Shown here: piece after piece, positions 53,407 to 62,569 of the stretch | Numbering within the stretch: the stretch's first letter is position 1 | How the letters are laid out: each line of letters opens with the position of its first letter | From: Pseudomonadota bacterium | GTDB lineage: Bacteria; Pseudomonadota; Gammaproteobacteria; Burkholderiales; Casimicrobiaceae | NCBI GenBank assembly: GCA_018241745.1 | Contig: JAFEDG010000147.1 | Span: forward strand, 1 to 64,000 | Direction: 5' to 3' | Length of the DNA: 64,000 nucleotides | Position numbers and translations under genes: made by a program | Notes under the pieces: model-generated | Database searches by the model: none | Seen by the model: only the letters and a program-made list of their open reading frames with translations | Told to the model about the DNA's origin: nothing

Positions 53407-54785
53407 TCCGACGCCTGCTCGCGCGCCTGATGCCGGGCCGGCCGGCGGCAAAGCCGCGCGTTTTCGGTCCCGACAAGCACTCGATCCGCCGCAGCCAGCT
53501 CTCCGCCGGCGCGCGCAGCGTCACGCGCAAGCTGCACGAGGCGGGCTTCGAGGCGTTCATCGTCGGCGGCGCCGTACGCGACCTGCTGCTGGGCATCGAG
53601 CCCAAGGACTTCGACATCGCGACCAACGCGACGCCGGAGCAGGTGAAGCCGCTGTTCCGCCGCGCATTCATCATCGGCCGGCGCTTCCGCCTCGTGCACG
53701 TGCACGCGGGCGCCGAGGTGCTCGAGGTGTCGACGTACCGCGCCGCGCAGACGGGCGAGGACGCGACGGACGAGCACGGGCGCCTCCTGTCCGACAACGT
53801 GTACGGCACGCAGGCCGACGACGCGCGCCGCCGCGACTTCACCGCCAACGCGCTGTACTTCGACCCCGAGACCGAGACGATCGTCGACTACGTCGGCGGC
53901 GTCGCCGACGTCCGCGCGCGGCGCCTGAAGCTGATCGGGCCGCCGGTGACGCGCTTTCGCGAGGACCCGGTGCGGATGCTGCGCGCCGTGCGGCTTGCGG
54001 CCAAGCTGTCGCTCGCGATCGAGCCCAAGACGGCCGCGCCGATCGCGAAGCTCGCGCCGCTGATCCAGAACGTGCCGCCGGCGCGGCTGTTCGACGAGAT
54101 GCAGAAGCTGCTGCTGTCCGGACACGCGGCGGAGACGCTGAAGAGCCTGCGCGCGCACGGGCTTGCGCACGGCCTGCTGCCGCTGCTCGACGTGATCCTC
54201 GAGCAGCCGCTCGGCACGCGCTTCATCGACGCGGCGCTCGCCAACACCGATGCGCGCGTGCGCGCCGACAAGGGCGTGTCGCCGGCGTTCCTGTTCGCCA
54301 CGCTGCTGTGGCACGAGGTGCTGGTCACGTGGAACGCGCGCAAGGCCAAGGGCGAGAAGCCGCTGCCGGCGCTGTTCGAGGCGATGGACAGCGTGCTCGA
54401 GGCGCAGGCGGCGCGCATCGCGATCCCGCGCCGCTTCGAGGCGACGATCAAGGAGATCTGGTCGCTGCAGCCGCGCTTCGAGCAACGCGCGGGCACCCGA
54501 CCGTACCGGCTCGCCGAGCATCCGCGCTTCCGCGCCGCCTACGACTTCCTGCTGCTGCGTGCGGAAAGCGGCGAGGTGCCGCAGGCGCTCGCCGACTGGT
54601 GGACGCGCTTCGAGTCCGCCGGCCCGGACGAGCGCGAGGCGATGCTGAAGCCCGACGAGGCGCCGGCGCGCAAGCGCCGCCGCTCGCGCAGCCGCGGCCG
54701 CAAGCGCAGCGCCGACAGCGACGGCGGCGCGGGCGATGCGCCCGCCGACGGCGACGCACAGGACCAGGCCGACCACGCCGACTGA
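53403..54785 (+). CDS. pcnB: Poly(A) polymerase I (PcnB)
   Basis: A 460-residue class II nucleotidyltransferase that adds 3' poly(A) tails and promotes RNA decay. The catalytic head has FIVGGAVRDLLLGIEPKDFD with the DxD aspartates in KDFDIATNATPEQ. GRRFRLVHVHAGAEVLEVST and RRRDFTANALYFDPETE follow, then RFREDPVRMLRAVRLAAKL. The C-terminal tail is very basic (KRRRSRSRGRKRSADS), typical of PcnB RNA-binding tails. It overlaps rluE at its start and leads into folK. Confidence 0.95.
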   Translation: MIRRLLARLMPGRPAAKPRVFGPDKHSIRRSQLSAGARSVTRKLHEAGFEAFIVGGAVRDLLLGIEPKDFDIATNATPEQVKPLFRRAFIIGRRFRLVHVHAGAEVLEVSTYRAAQTGEDATDEHGRLLSDNVYGTQADDARRRDFTANALYFDPETETIVDYVGGVADVRARRLKLIGPPVTRFREDPVRMLRAVRLAAKLSLAIEPKTAAPIAKLAPLIQNVPPARLFDEMQKLLLSGHAAETLKSLRAHGLAHGLLPLLDVILEQPLGTRFIDAALANTDARVRADKGVSPAFLFATLLWHEVLVTWNARKAKGEKPLPALFEAMDSVLEAQAARIAIPRRFEATIKEIWSLQPRFEQRAGTRPYRLAEHPRFRAAYDFLLLRAESGEVPQALADWWTRFESAGPDEREAMLKPDEAPARKRRRSRSRGRKRSADSDGGAGDAPADGDAQDQADHAD

Positions 54786-54789
54786 CGCC

Positions 54790-55305
54790 GTGGCACGCGC
54801 GTACGTGGGCCTCGGCAGCAACCTCGCGCATCCGCGTCGCCAGCTCGCCGCGGCCGTGCGCCGCTTGCGCGGATTGCCGCGCACGCGGGTCGTGCAGGTG
54901 TCGCCCAATTTCGTGACCGCGCCCGTCGACTCGTTCGCGGCCGACGGCACGCCCGCGCCCGACTACGTCAACGCGGTGGCGGAACTCGCGACCACGCTGG
55001 CGCCGCGCGCGCTGCTCGCCGCGCTCGCGCGGATCGAGCGCCGGCAGGGCCGGATGCGCGTGCCGGGCACCCGCAACCGCCCGCGGACGCTGGACCTCGA
55101 TTTGCTACTATTCGACGCACGCCGCCTGCGGCAGCCGACGCTGACGCTGCCGCATCCGCGCATGCACCAGCGTGCGTTCGTGCTGGTGCCGCTCGCGTCG
55201 ATCGCGCCGCACGCGCGGATCCCGGGCATCGGCCTCGCGAGCCGCGCACGCCGCGCGACGCGCGGCCAGCCGATCCGCCGCACGCGCACCGCACCGTCAC
55301 GCTGA
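54790..55305 (+). CDS. folK: 2-amino-4-hydroxy-6-hydroxymethyldihydropteridine pyrophosphokinase (FolK)
   Basis: A 171-residue folate pathway kinase. VGLGSNLAHPRRQL, RPRTLDLDLLLFD and LPHPRMHQRAFVLVPLASIAP are the complete HPPK signature. The start is GTG 54790 (MARAYVGLGSN), four bases after pcnB. pcnB-folK is a frequent neighbour pair. Confidence 0.94.
   Translation: MARAYVGLGSNLAHPRRQLAAAVRRLRGLPRTRVVQVSPNFVTAPVDSFAADGTPAPDYVNAVAELATTLAPRALLAALARIERRQGRMRVPGTRNRPRTLDLDLLLFDARRLRQPTLTLPHPRMHQRAFVLVPLASIAPHARIPGIGLASRARRATRGQPIRRTRTAPSR
55103..55111 (+). promoter_or_regulatory. Possible intragenic extended -10 promoter in folK for the kinase gene
   Basis: TGCTACTAT inside folK is read as TTG-CTA-CTA-TTC in the LDLDLLLFD motif. 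Three AT-rich Leu codons in a row stand out in this gene. It lies about 208 bases before the deoxynucleoside kinase. Confidence 0.3.
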
Positions 55306-55319
55306 GCGCCCTACGCCGC

Positions 55320-55967
55320 ATGGACCTCGCCGCTTCCCATTACATCGTCGTCGAAGGGCCGATCGGCGCCGGCAAGACCAGCCTCGCGCGCGAGCTCGCG
55401 CTGCACCTGCGCGCCGACACGCTGCTGGAGAAGCCCGAGGACAACCCGTTCCTCGCGCGCTTCTACGCGGACATGCCCCGCTACGCGCTGCCCGCGCAAC
55501 TCACGTTCCTGTTCCAGCGTGCGGACCAGCTCCGCGCGCTCGCGCAGATGGACATGTTCCGGCGGCCGACGGTCGCCGACTTCCTGCTCGACAAGGACCC
55601 GCTGTTCGCGCGGCTCAACCTCAACGACGACGAGTACGCGCTGTACGACAAGGTTTTCCAGCACCTGAAGCCGCAGACGCCGACGCCGGACCTCGTCATC
55701 TACCTGCAGGCGCCCGTCGGCACGCTGTCCGAGCGCGTGCAGCGCCGCGGCGTCGACTACGAGCGCACGATGCCCGCCGACTACCTCGCGCGGCTTGCCG
55801 AAGGCTATACGCGGTTCTTCTACCAGTACGACGAAGCACCGGTGCTGATCGTCAACAGCGAGCGGCTCAACTTCGTCGCCAACCCGGACCATTTCTCGCT
55901 GCTGCTCGCGCGGATCGCGGGCATGCGGTCGCGGCGCGAATTCTTCAATCTCGGCGCCGGCGGCTGA
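55320..55967 (+). CDS. Deoxynucleoside kinase (deoxyadenosine/deoxyguanosine kinase family)
   Basis: A 215-residue dNK-family kinase. The P-loop is VVEGPIGAGKTSLARELA. LEKPEDNPFLARFYADMPRY, TFLFQRADQL and DLVIYLQAPVGTLSERVQRRG match the family, including the lid region. It salvages deoxynucleosides; the preferred base cannot be read. folK followed by this kinase is common in betaproteobacteria, but the panB that usually follows is absent here. Confidence 0.88.
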   Translation: MDLAASHYIVVEGPIGAGKTSLARELALHLRADTLLEKPEDNPFLARFYADMPRYALPAQLTFLFQRADQLRALAQMDMFRRPTVADFLLDKDPLFARLNLNDDEYALYDKVFQHLKPQTPTPDLVIYLQAPVGTLSERVQRRGVDYERTMPADYLARLAEGYTRFFYQYDEAPVLIVNSERLNFVANPDHFSLLLARIAGMRSRREFFNLGAGG

Positions 55968-56052
55968 CCCGCGCCGCGGCCGCGCCCGTCATCGTCGTGC
56001 CATGATCGCGGCCGCATACTCATCGGTTCGCCCCAACGTCCCCGGTATCCCG

Positions 56053-57051
56053 ATGCCCCAATCGCTTTCCACGTTCGCCCGCGCCGTGCTGCTCGCGATC
56101 GTCGCCGTTGCTGCCTGGCCGACGCACGCGCAACCCGCCGCGCCATCGCCTGCCTCCTACCCGTCGCGACCGGTCAAGCTCGTCGTGCCGTTCCCGCCGG
56201 GCGCGGGCACGGACACGGTGGCGCGCTATGTCGCGCAGAAGCTCGGTGACTCCTTGGGCCAGCCGGTCGTCATCGAGAATCGCACCGGCGCCGGCGGCGC
56301 GATCGGTGCCGCCGAGGTCGCGAAGGCCGATGCGGACGGCTACACGCTGCTGTTCGTCGCGTCGCCGTTCACGACCGTCGCGGCGTCGACGCGCAATCCC
56401 GGCTACGACCCGCTCACCCAGTTCACGCCGGTGGCGGCGATCGCCGAGGGTCCGCTCGCGTTCGTCGTCGCGACGACGGTGCCCGTGTCGTCGCTCAGCG
56501 AATTCATCGCGCTCGCGCGGCGCGAGCCTGGCAAGCTCAACTACGGGTCCGCGGGCACCGGCAGCGTCAACCACCTGGCGCTCGAGCTGTTCAACGCGCG
56601 CACGGGTGCCAGCGTCGTGCACGTGCCATACCGCGGCATCGCCGACGCGACCAAGGACCTGATGGCCGGCCAGATCCAGGCGATGACGGCGTCGATCCCG
56701 GCGACGCTGCCGCAACGCGCGGCCGGCAAGGTGAAAGTGCTCGCGGTCACGGGCCACAAGCGCGTCGCGCAGATGCCGGACGTGCCCGCATGGAGCGAAC
56801 AGGGCGTCCGCGACGCCGAAGTCATCAACTACTGGGGCATCGTCGCGCCACGCGGCACCGATCCCGAGATCGTCGCGCGACTCAACCGTGCGGTGAACCG
56901 GCTGCTCGCGGAGCCCGCGGTGCGCGAGCGGCTCGAACGCGAAGGCGTCGAGCTCACGATGGGGCCGCCCGATACGCTCGGCCGGACGCTCAACGCGGAC
57001 CTGGCACGCTGGCAGAAGTTGATCAGCGACGCGCACCTCGCGTTCGACTGA
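56053..57051 (+). CDS. Bug-family tripartite tricarboxylate transporter substrate-binding protein (TctC-like)
   Basis: A 332-residue periplasmic binding protein. A signal peptide ends near WPTHAQ. The family start YPSRPVKLVVPFPPGAGTDT, then GQPVVIENRTGAGGAIGA, NYGSAGTGSVNHLALELFN and VPYRGIADATKDLMAGQI are all present. No TctA/TctB membrane genes are nearby, so it is an orphan of the type amplified in Bordetella and other Burkholderiales. The ligand is unknown. The start ATG 56053 gives a clean signal peptide; ATG 56002 would add 17 residues. Confidence 0.9.
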   Translation: MPQSLSTFARAVLLAIVAVAAWPTHAQPAAPSPASYPSRPVKLVVPFPPGAGTDTVARYVAQKLGDSLGQPVVIENRTGAGGAIGAAEVAKADADGYTLLFVASPFTTVAASTRNPGYDPLTQFTPVAAIAEGPLAFVVATTVPVSSLSEFIALARREPGKLNYGSAGTGSVNHLALELFNARTGASVVHVPYRGIADATKDLMAGQIQAMTASIPATLPQRAAGKVKVLAVTGHKRVAQMPDVPAWSEQGVRDAEVINYWGIVAPRGTDPEIVARLNRAVNRLLAEPAVRERLEREGVELTMGPPDTLGRTLNADLARWQKLISDAHLAFD

Positions 57052-57059
57052 CCCGGACG

Positions 57060-57093
57060 CGGCCCGGCACGCAAGCCTTCGCGCGCCGGGCCG
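57060..57093. terminator. Bidirectional hairpin between convergent genes
   Basis: CGGCCCGGC and GCCGGGCCG form a 9-bp perfect stem with a 16-base loop in the 46-base gap between the Bug gene and the methyltransferase. The rightward side is followed by TTCGTC, not a real T run, so efficiency is uncertain. Confidence 0.45.
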
Positions 57094-57097
57094 TTCG

Positions 57098-57910
57098 TCA
57101 GCGTCGCGTGATGACAACCTCGAGGTACTCGCTCGGCACGACAAGCGCGCGCGTGCCGGCGCGGTTGTGCCGCTCGAGCAGCGCGAGCAGGTCCTTCTCG
57201 AGCGCTTCGCCCGCGGCGCCCGGCAACGCGCCGAACGCCTTGTGCACCGGCCCGTACCAGCGCCGGAACACGTCGACGAATTCGGCCGCCGAGCGATAGC
57301 GGAAATTGAACTCGCGACGCGTCACGTCGATCCTGGCGGCAGCGTCGCCGAACAGGCGCGCGAGATGCGCCTCGGTGCCCCAGCGCGGCGGCGGCTCGAC
57401 GCCGGGCGGAGGCGGCATGTGGCTGCCCAGCACCTTGAACATCTGGCCGATGAAGCCCTCGGGCGTCCAGTTGGCAAGGCCGATGCGACCGCCCGGGCGG
57501 CACACGCGCGCCATCTCCGCGGCCGAGCGCACATGGTCGGGCGCGAACATCACGCCGAACGTCGACAGCACGACGTCGAAGCTCGCGTCCTCGTACGGCA
57601 GTTCCTCGGCGTCCGCGACTTCGAACGTCACGTTGAGGCGCTCGGCGCGCGCGCGCTCCGCGCCGCGTTCGAGCAGCGTCGTCACGTAATCGGTCGACGT
57701 GACGATGCCGCCGCGGCGCGCCGCGGCGAGCGTCGCATTGCCGTTGCCGGCGGCGACGTCGAGGACCTGTTCGCCGCTGAGGATGTCGCAGGCCTCGGCC
57801 AGCGATTCGCCGACGAGCTGCAGCGTGGTGCCGATGACGGCATAGTCTCCGCTCGCCCAGGCCGCCTGCTGGCGGCTCTTGAGCGCGGGGATATCGACGG
57901 GTGCATTCAT
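57098..57910 (-). CDS. SAM-dependent methyltransferase, class I (UbiE/COQ5-like fold)
   Basis: A 270-residue methyltransferase. Motif I is VLDVAAGNGNATLAAARRGG near residue 50. ADAEELPYEDASFDVVLSTFG covers motifs II-III, and MARVCRPGGRIGLANWTPEG is the post-motif region typical of UbiE-like enzymes. The substrate is unknown. The start ATG 57910 has AAGGAG upstream. It is divergent from the AraC regulator, which may control it. Confidence 0.87.
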   Translation of the reverse strand: MNAPVDIPALKSRQQAAWASGDYAVIGTTLQLVGESLAEACDILSGEQVLDVAAGNGNATLAAARRGGIVTSTDYVTTLLERGAERARAERLNVTFEVADAEELPYEDASFDVVLSTFGVMFAPDHVRSAAEMARVCRPGGRIGLANWTPEGFIGQMFKVLGSHMPPPPGVEPPPRWGTEAHLARLFGDAAARIDVTRREFNFRYRSAAEFVDVFRRWYGPVHKAFGALPGAAGEALEKDLLALLERHNRAGTRALVVPSEYLEVVITRR

Positions 57911-58379
57911 GGTTCGACTCCTTGATTGGGGGCGTTCCGGTTGCGCGCGATGCCGTGCAACGACGGATGCGCCACTGTCCCGGATCTGCGCGCCGCCGTC
58001 CTTTCCGCGCGTCGCCAATCGCTGCCCGAGCGTCCCGCGTGCGGCATCGGCGCGCGCGAAGCTATCCACGCGTCCGCGGCGCTTGACCGTGCGTCCGGCA
58101 ACTCGCGCCCGGGGCGCCGCCGCCGCTTGGCAGCCACCGCACGTCCGACGACAATGCGAATCCTTCCGCATCCTGGATTCGCGTGGCCCTGTCCGACATC
58201 ACCGCAAGCCTCGACCGCGTCCGCGCCGCGCTGGACCGGCGGCCCGACCTCGCCGTGCAGCCCGACGCGCCTGCGCTGGCGGCACGCGGCTGCGCCTGCT
58301 CGCCGATCCAGCGCGCGCTCGGACGCGCGCCGGCGCTCGCGCTGACGATCGACGTGGTGGACACCTGAGCGGCGTGGCG
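57911..58379. other. Divergent region between the methyltransferase and AraC regulator genes
   Basis: About 470 bases. The right half holds a possible 61-codon open frame (58183-58368) listed separately. In the left half I see only the methyltransferase ribosome site and no clear promoter or palindrome. Confidence 0.4.
58183..58368 (+). CDS. Hypothetical small protein upstream of the AraC regulator
   Basis: A 61-codon frame starting at GTG 58183 (ALSDITASLDRVRAALDR) and ending 11 bases before the AraC gene, with a Cys-x-Cys (GCACSP). There is no ribosome site. The N-terminal half faintly recalls the start of some OsmC-family proteins, so it could be a remnant of a deleted gene. It may also be chance. 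Confidence 0.3.
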   Translation: MALSDITASLDRVRAALDRRPDLAVQPDAPALAARGCACSPIQRALGRAPALALTIDVVDT

Positions 58380-59351
58380 ATGGACGCGCTCTCGGAAACA
58401 CTGCGGGTCGTGCGCATGACGGGCGCGATCTTCATCAACGCGCGCTTTTCCGCGCCGTGGTGCTACGAGTCGCCGCCGGCCGAACGCGCCGCGCCCTACC
58501 TCGAGCCTGGTGCCGAGCGCGTCGTCATCTTCCACCTGATCACCGAAGGCGAATGCGTGATCGAGCGCGACGGCGATCCACCGCTGGTGCTGGCGGCGGG
58601 CGACGCCGTGCTGTTCCCGCAGGGCCACGGCCACCGGATGGCGTCGGCGCCAGGCGTCGTGCCGCCGGCCCCGCGCCGGCTCGCCGAGCTGCTCGCGATC
58701 CGCCCGCGTACGATCGTGTACGGCGGGGGCGGCACGCAGACGCGCGTCATCTGCGGCTATTTCGCGTGCGACGCGCGCTTTGCGCAGATGCTGCTCGCGG
58801 GCCTCGGCCCGGTGCTCAAGGTCCACCTGCGCGGCAGCAACGCGGGCGCATGGCTCGAGACGTCGGTCCGGTATGCGCTCGCCGAGGCGCGGTCGCCGCG
58901 GCCCGGCGGCGCAGGCGTGCTCGCCAAGCTCGCCGAGGTGCTGTTCATCGAGGTGCTGCGCCTGTACATCAGCGAGCAGAGCGATGGCCGCACCGGCTGG
59001 CTCGCCGGGCTAGGCGACCGCATCGTCGGCAACGCGCTCAACGCGCTGCACGCCAAGCCCGCGCACCCGTGGACGCTCGAGGAACTCGCGCGTGCCGCCG
59101 GCACGTCGCGCTCCGTGCTGGCCGAGCGCTTCCAGCAGCTGGTTGGCGCCGCGCCGATGCAATACCTGACGCAATGGCGGATGACGATGGCCGCGAGCCT
59201 CCTCGCGCAGGGCAACGCGCCGCTCGCGCGCATCGCCGAGGACGTCGGTTACCAGACCGACACGGCGTTCAGCCGCGCGTTCCGGCGCGAGTACGGCGTG
59301 CCGCCCGCGGCGTGGCGCCGGCAGCAGGCCGAGCGGATACCGCTGTCCTGA
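58380..59351 (+). CDS. AraC-family transcriptional regulator with N-terminal cupin
   Basis: A 323-residue regulator. The N-terminal cupin (Cupin_6 type) has ITEGECVIERDG, LAAGDAVLFPQGHGHRMAS and GYFACDARF. The C-terminal 100 residues hold two helix-turn-helix motifs: LEELARAAGTSRSVLAERFQ and IAEDVGYQTDTAFSRAFRRE with the GVPPAAWR end. The start ATG 58380 is used; GTG 58374 is an alternative. The nearest likely target is the divergent methyltransferase. It is convergent with the DMT transporter gene. Confidence 0.88.
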   Translation: MDALSETLRVVRMTGAIFINARFSAPWCYESPPAERAAPYLEPGAERVVIFHLITEGECVIERDGDPPLVLAAGDAVLFPQGHGHRMASAPGVVPPAPRRLAELLAIRPRTIVYGGGGTQTRVICGYFACDARFAQMLLAGLGPVLKVHLRGSNAGAWLETSVRYALAEARSPRPGGAGVLAKLAEVLFIEVLRLYISEQSDGRTGWLAGLGDRIVGNALNALHAKPAHPWTLEELARAAGTSRSVLAERFQQLVGAAPMQYLTQWRMTMAASLLAQGNAPLARIAEDVGYQTDTAFSRAFRREYGVPPAAWRRQQAERIPLS

Positions 59352-59359
59352 CCGCGCGC

Positions 59360-60241
59360 TCAGGCCTTCGCCGGCGCGCGCAACACCAGCAAGTTGCCGG
59401 CCGCGGCGAGCGCGGCACCGGCGACGCTGTGCCAGCCGAAGTGGTAGTCCTCGAACAATGCCGACAGCAGCAGCGCGATCACGGGAATCGCGACGCCCGT
59501 GTACGACGACCGCGTGACGCCGATCCGGCGCATCAGCTCGAGGTAGCACAGGAACGCGGCGATCGTGCCGGCCAGCACCAGGTAGGCGAGCGACAGCACA
59601 TAGCGCGGCGACGGATCGAACGTCCAGTGCACGCCGAGCACCCACGCGACCAGCGCGGACACGAGGCTGCCGTACAGCATCGCCCATGTGCTGGACGCGA
59701 CGGCCGTCACCTGCTGGCGCTGTGCACGCCGCGCGGCGAGCTGCCCCAGCGCCGCGAACAGCGTACCCACCAACGCGAACGCGATGCCCAGCGCCGTCGT
59801 GCGGCTCCCTTGCACGGCCAGCAACTCGGGCAGGAACAGCAGCGCGACACCGACGACGCCCAACACGGTGCCGGCGAGCATCCGTCGCGTGATCGGCCGG
59901 CCGAACATCACGCGCTGCAATACGATGAGCATGAACGTCAGCGTCGCGAACGCGACGGCGACGAGGCCGGAGACGACGCGCTGCTCGGCCCAGTACACGC
60001 ACAGGTAGTTGGCGCTGAACATCAGCGCGCCCTGCGTGAACAGGATGCCGTGCGTCGCTGCGTCGAAGCGCAGCCGCTCCCGGCGGAGCACGCACCACGC
60101 CATCAGGATCAGGCCGGCGGCGCCGAAGCGCCACACGACCGACACCTCGGGCGGCACGACGCCGAGCTGCCACGTGATGACCACCCACGTCGAGCCCCAG
60201 ATCAGCGTGCAGGCGGTGAACAGCAGCGCGGAGACGTTCAT
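59360..60241 (-). CDS. DMT-superfamily (EamA) transporter
   Basis: A 293-residue transporter with ten predicted helices in two EamA repeats. The first begins LIWGSTWVVITWQLG; the second includes TSSTWAMLYG-type and YLVLAGTIAAFLCYLELMRR segments. Relatives export amino acids or metabolites. Its start overlaps the stop of the upstream ABC permease (ATGA), so it belongs to the efflux operon. The substrate is unknown. Confidence 0.87.
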   Translation of the reverse strand: MNVSALLFTACTLIWGSTWVVITWQLGVVPPEVSVVWRFGAAGLILMAWCVLRRERLRFDAATHGILFTQGALMFSANYLCVYWAEQRVVSGLVAVAFATLTFMLIVLQRVMFGRPITRRMLAGTVLGVVGVALLFLPELLAVQGSRTTALGIAFALVGTLFAALGQLAARRAQRQQVTAVASSTWAMLYGSLVSALVAWVLGVHWTFDPSPRYVLSLAYLVLAGTIAAFLCYLELMRRIGVTRSSYTGVAIPVIALLLSALFEDYHFGWHSVAGAALAAAGNLLVLRAPAKA

Positions 60242-61404
60242 GCGGCGCGCAACGCGTCGACGATCTTCATCCGGGCGGCGCGGAACGCGGGCAGGAAGCC
60301 GCCGACGAAGCCCATCGTCACGGCGAACAGCAGCGACTCGACGACGATGCGCGGCGTCAGCGTGAACGAGAACGCGATCTCGGCGAACGTCTGGAAGTTC
60401 ATCGTCGAGATCGTGAACGCCTGCATCGCCGACGCGGCGACGAGGCCGATCACGCCGCCGGTGAGCCCCAGCAGCAGCGACTCGGCCAGGAACGCGACCA
60501 GGATCGCCGCGCGCGAGAACCCGAGTGCGCGCAGCGTGCCGATCTCGGCGGTGCGCGACGCGACGCTCGCGTACATCGTGATCATCGCGCCGATGATCGC
60601 GCCGATCGAGAAGATCACCGAGATCGACACGCCGAGGTAGCTGATGAACTTGGAGAGACCCTCGGACTGGTCGGCATAGAAGCGCGTCTCGCGCTTGGCC
60701 TCGAGGTTCAGCCGCGGGTCGTCCTCGATGGCCTTCTTCACCGCGTCGAAGCGCTGCGCGTCGGCGAGCCTGAAGATCAGCGCTGAATAGTTGAGGCGAC
60801 GGAAGGCCTGCATCATCTGCTCGGCGTCGCCCCAGATCTCGGAGTCGAAGCCGGTGCGGCCGGCGTCGAACACACCGACGACCGTCCAGTCGCGCTGGCC
60901 GAAGCGCAGCGTCTCGCCCAGCCCCGCGCCGGTGAAACCGCTGGCGATCGAGCGGCCCGCGATGATCTCGGACGTGCCCGGGCGGAACATGCGCCCCTCG
61001 ACGATATGCACCTGCGGCCGCAGCGTGAGGCCGTGCTGCGTGACCCCGCGGATCACGATGTTGGACGGCTTCGTGCTGCCCCGCTTCGGCAGGCTGATCA
61101 GCACGACGGGCTCGCGCGACGCGAGCCGCTCGCCGTCCTCGCCGGTGGCGATGTCCGGCAGGCTCTCGACGATCGCCGCCGACGCGCGGTCGACGCTGCT
61201 CTGCACCTCGGTCTGCGACCCGCGGCGGATGACGACGACGTTGTCGTCCTGGCCAGTGGCCACCAGCGTCTTCTCGAGCCCGGCCGACAGCATCAGCACC
61301 GTCGCATAGACGTAGACGACCAGCGCCATGCCGCCGGCCGTGAGGATCGTCGTCAGCTTGCGCGCGGCGAGGTTGCGGACGATGTAGCCGACGGGAAGTT
61401 TCAT
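60238..61404 (-). CDS. ABC transporter permease, MacB/FtsX type (second copy)
   Basis: A 388-residue permease with one helix near the N terminus (about 18-38), a large periplasmic domain with GRMFRPGTSEIIAGRSIASG, and three C-terminal helices in the FtsX domain (VIFSIGAIIGAMITMYASVA, GTLRALGFSRAAILVAFLAE). The start ATG 61404 (MKLPVGYIVRNLAARK) lies 10 bases after the first permease. Two separate permeases imply a heterodimer. Confidence 0.88.
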   Translation of the reverse strand: MKLPVGYIVRNLAARKLTTILTAGGMALVVYVYATVLMLSAGLEKTLVATGQDDNVVVIRRGSQTEVQSSVDRASAAIVESLPDIATGEDGERLASREPVVLISLPKRGSTKPSNIVIRGVTQHGLTLRPQVHIVEGRMFRPGTSEIIAGRSIASGFTGAGLGETLRFGQRDWTVVGVFDAGRTGFDSEIWGDAEQMMQAFRRLNYSALIFRLADAQRFDAVKKAIEDDPRLNLEAKRETRFYADQSEGLSKFISYLGVSISVIFSIGAIIGAMITMYASVASRTAEIGTLRALGFSRAAILVAFLAESLLLGLTGGVIGLVAASAMQAFTISTMNFQTFAEIAFSFTLTPRIVVESLLFAVTMGFVGGFLPAFRAARMKIVDALRAA

Positions 61405-61414
61405 GGCCGCAGCT

Positions 61415-62566
61415 TCATGCGACCGCCCGCAGCCCGTCGACGATGCGGATCCGCGACGCCCGCCACGCGGGCACCAGCGCGGCAACGAGGCCCACGACCA
61501 GCGCCGCGAGCCACTGCATCGCGACCGTCTGTGTCGACACATTGAACACCGGGAACAGCGTGCCCATCGCCGCGCCGAACACGCGCGCGAGCGGGAACGT
61601 CGCGGCCACGGCCAGCGTGGCGCCCGTCAGCGCGATCGCCACCGATTCGGCGACGACCAGCGCCGCGACATAGGCCTGCGAGAAGCCCAGCGCCTTCAGC
61701 GTCGCGTACTCGGAGTAACGCTCGCGCGCCGTCATCGCCATCGTGTTGGCCATCACCGCCATGATGATGACGATGACGACGTACGAGACCGCCTGGATCG
61801 CGAGCAGGATCGCTTCCGTCATCGACACGAAGCCCAGCTGGAACGCCTTCTCGGTCTCGGTGAGCGTCTCGGCGAGCGAATTCCTGAACGTGGCGTCGAT
61901 CGCCTGCGAGATCTCGGCGGCGCGCGACGGATCGCGGATCTCCACCAGGTAGAAGCCCACCTGGTTGCCTCTCCCGGGAAACCGCTGCTTGATCGTCTCG
62001 TTCAGCAGGTCCCAGTGGAAGAAGAACTGCGTCTCGTCGGTCTTGGCGTCGACGCCGTCGTAGATGGCGCGCAGGTTGAACGTCCACGTGCCCGAGAAGA
62101 TCGTGCCGCGGATCGGGATCTGGTCGCCGACCTTCCAGCCATAGCGGTCCGCGAGCTTGCGCCCGGCGATCGCGCCACTGCGATCCAGTTCCCACGCGCG
62201 CCGCTCGTCCGGCTTCAGCACGAACTCCGGGTACATGTCGAGATAGCCGGTGTCGATGGCGAACTGCGGGAAGAAGTTGCGCTCGGTGATGTAGACGCCG
62301 CCGAACCAGTTGGCCCAGCTGACGGCGCCGACGCCGTCCACGCGGCGCATCCGTTGCGCGTACGTGAGCGGCAGCGGGAACACCAGCGACACGGCGTTGC
62401 GCGTGACGAGCCGCGTCGACGACGTCGCGTCGACGCCCGCGTACCACGCCTCGACGATCGTGCGCAGCAGGCCAAACGCGGTGATCGCGACGACGATGCC
62501 GAGAATCGTCAGCAGCGTCCGCAGCTTGTGCCGGAACGCGTTCTTGAGGACGAGCAGCGCGAACAT
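61415..62566 (-). CDS. ABC transporter permease, MacB/FtsX type (first copy)
   Basis: A 383-residue permease of the same type: KNAFRHKLRTLLTILGIVVA at the N terminus, a periplasmic domain of about 230 residues, then three FtsX helices (VVIVIIMAVMANTMAMTARE, EYATLKALGFSQAYVAALVV). It follows the ATPase by three bases. It is a diverged paralogue of the next gene. Confidence 0.88.
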   Translation of the reverse strand: MFALLVLKNAFRHKLRTLLTILGIVVAITAFGLLRTIVEAWYAGVDATSSTRLVTRNAVSLVFPLPLTYAQRMRRVDGVGAVSWANWFGGVYITERNFFPQFAIDTGYLDMYPEFVLKPDERRAWELDRSGAIAGRKLADRYGWKVGDQIPIRGTIFSGTWTFNLRAIYDGVDAKTDETQFFFHWDLLNETIKQRFPGRGNQVGFYLVEIRDPSRAAEISQAIDATFRNSLAETLTETEKAFQLGFVSMTEAILLAIQAVSYVVIVIIMAVMANTMAMTARERYSEYATLKALGFSQAYVAALVVAESVAIALTGATLAVAATFPLARVFGAAMGTLFPVFNVSTQTVAMQWLAALVVGLVAALVPAWRASRIRIVDGLRAVA

Positions 62567-62569
62567 GGC

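Noticed and set aside
57911..58182. Possible intact gene in the methyltransferase-AraC gap
   Set aside because: All frames are Arg/Ala/Ser-rich with no start signals; nothing supports a gene in this half.
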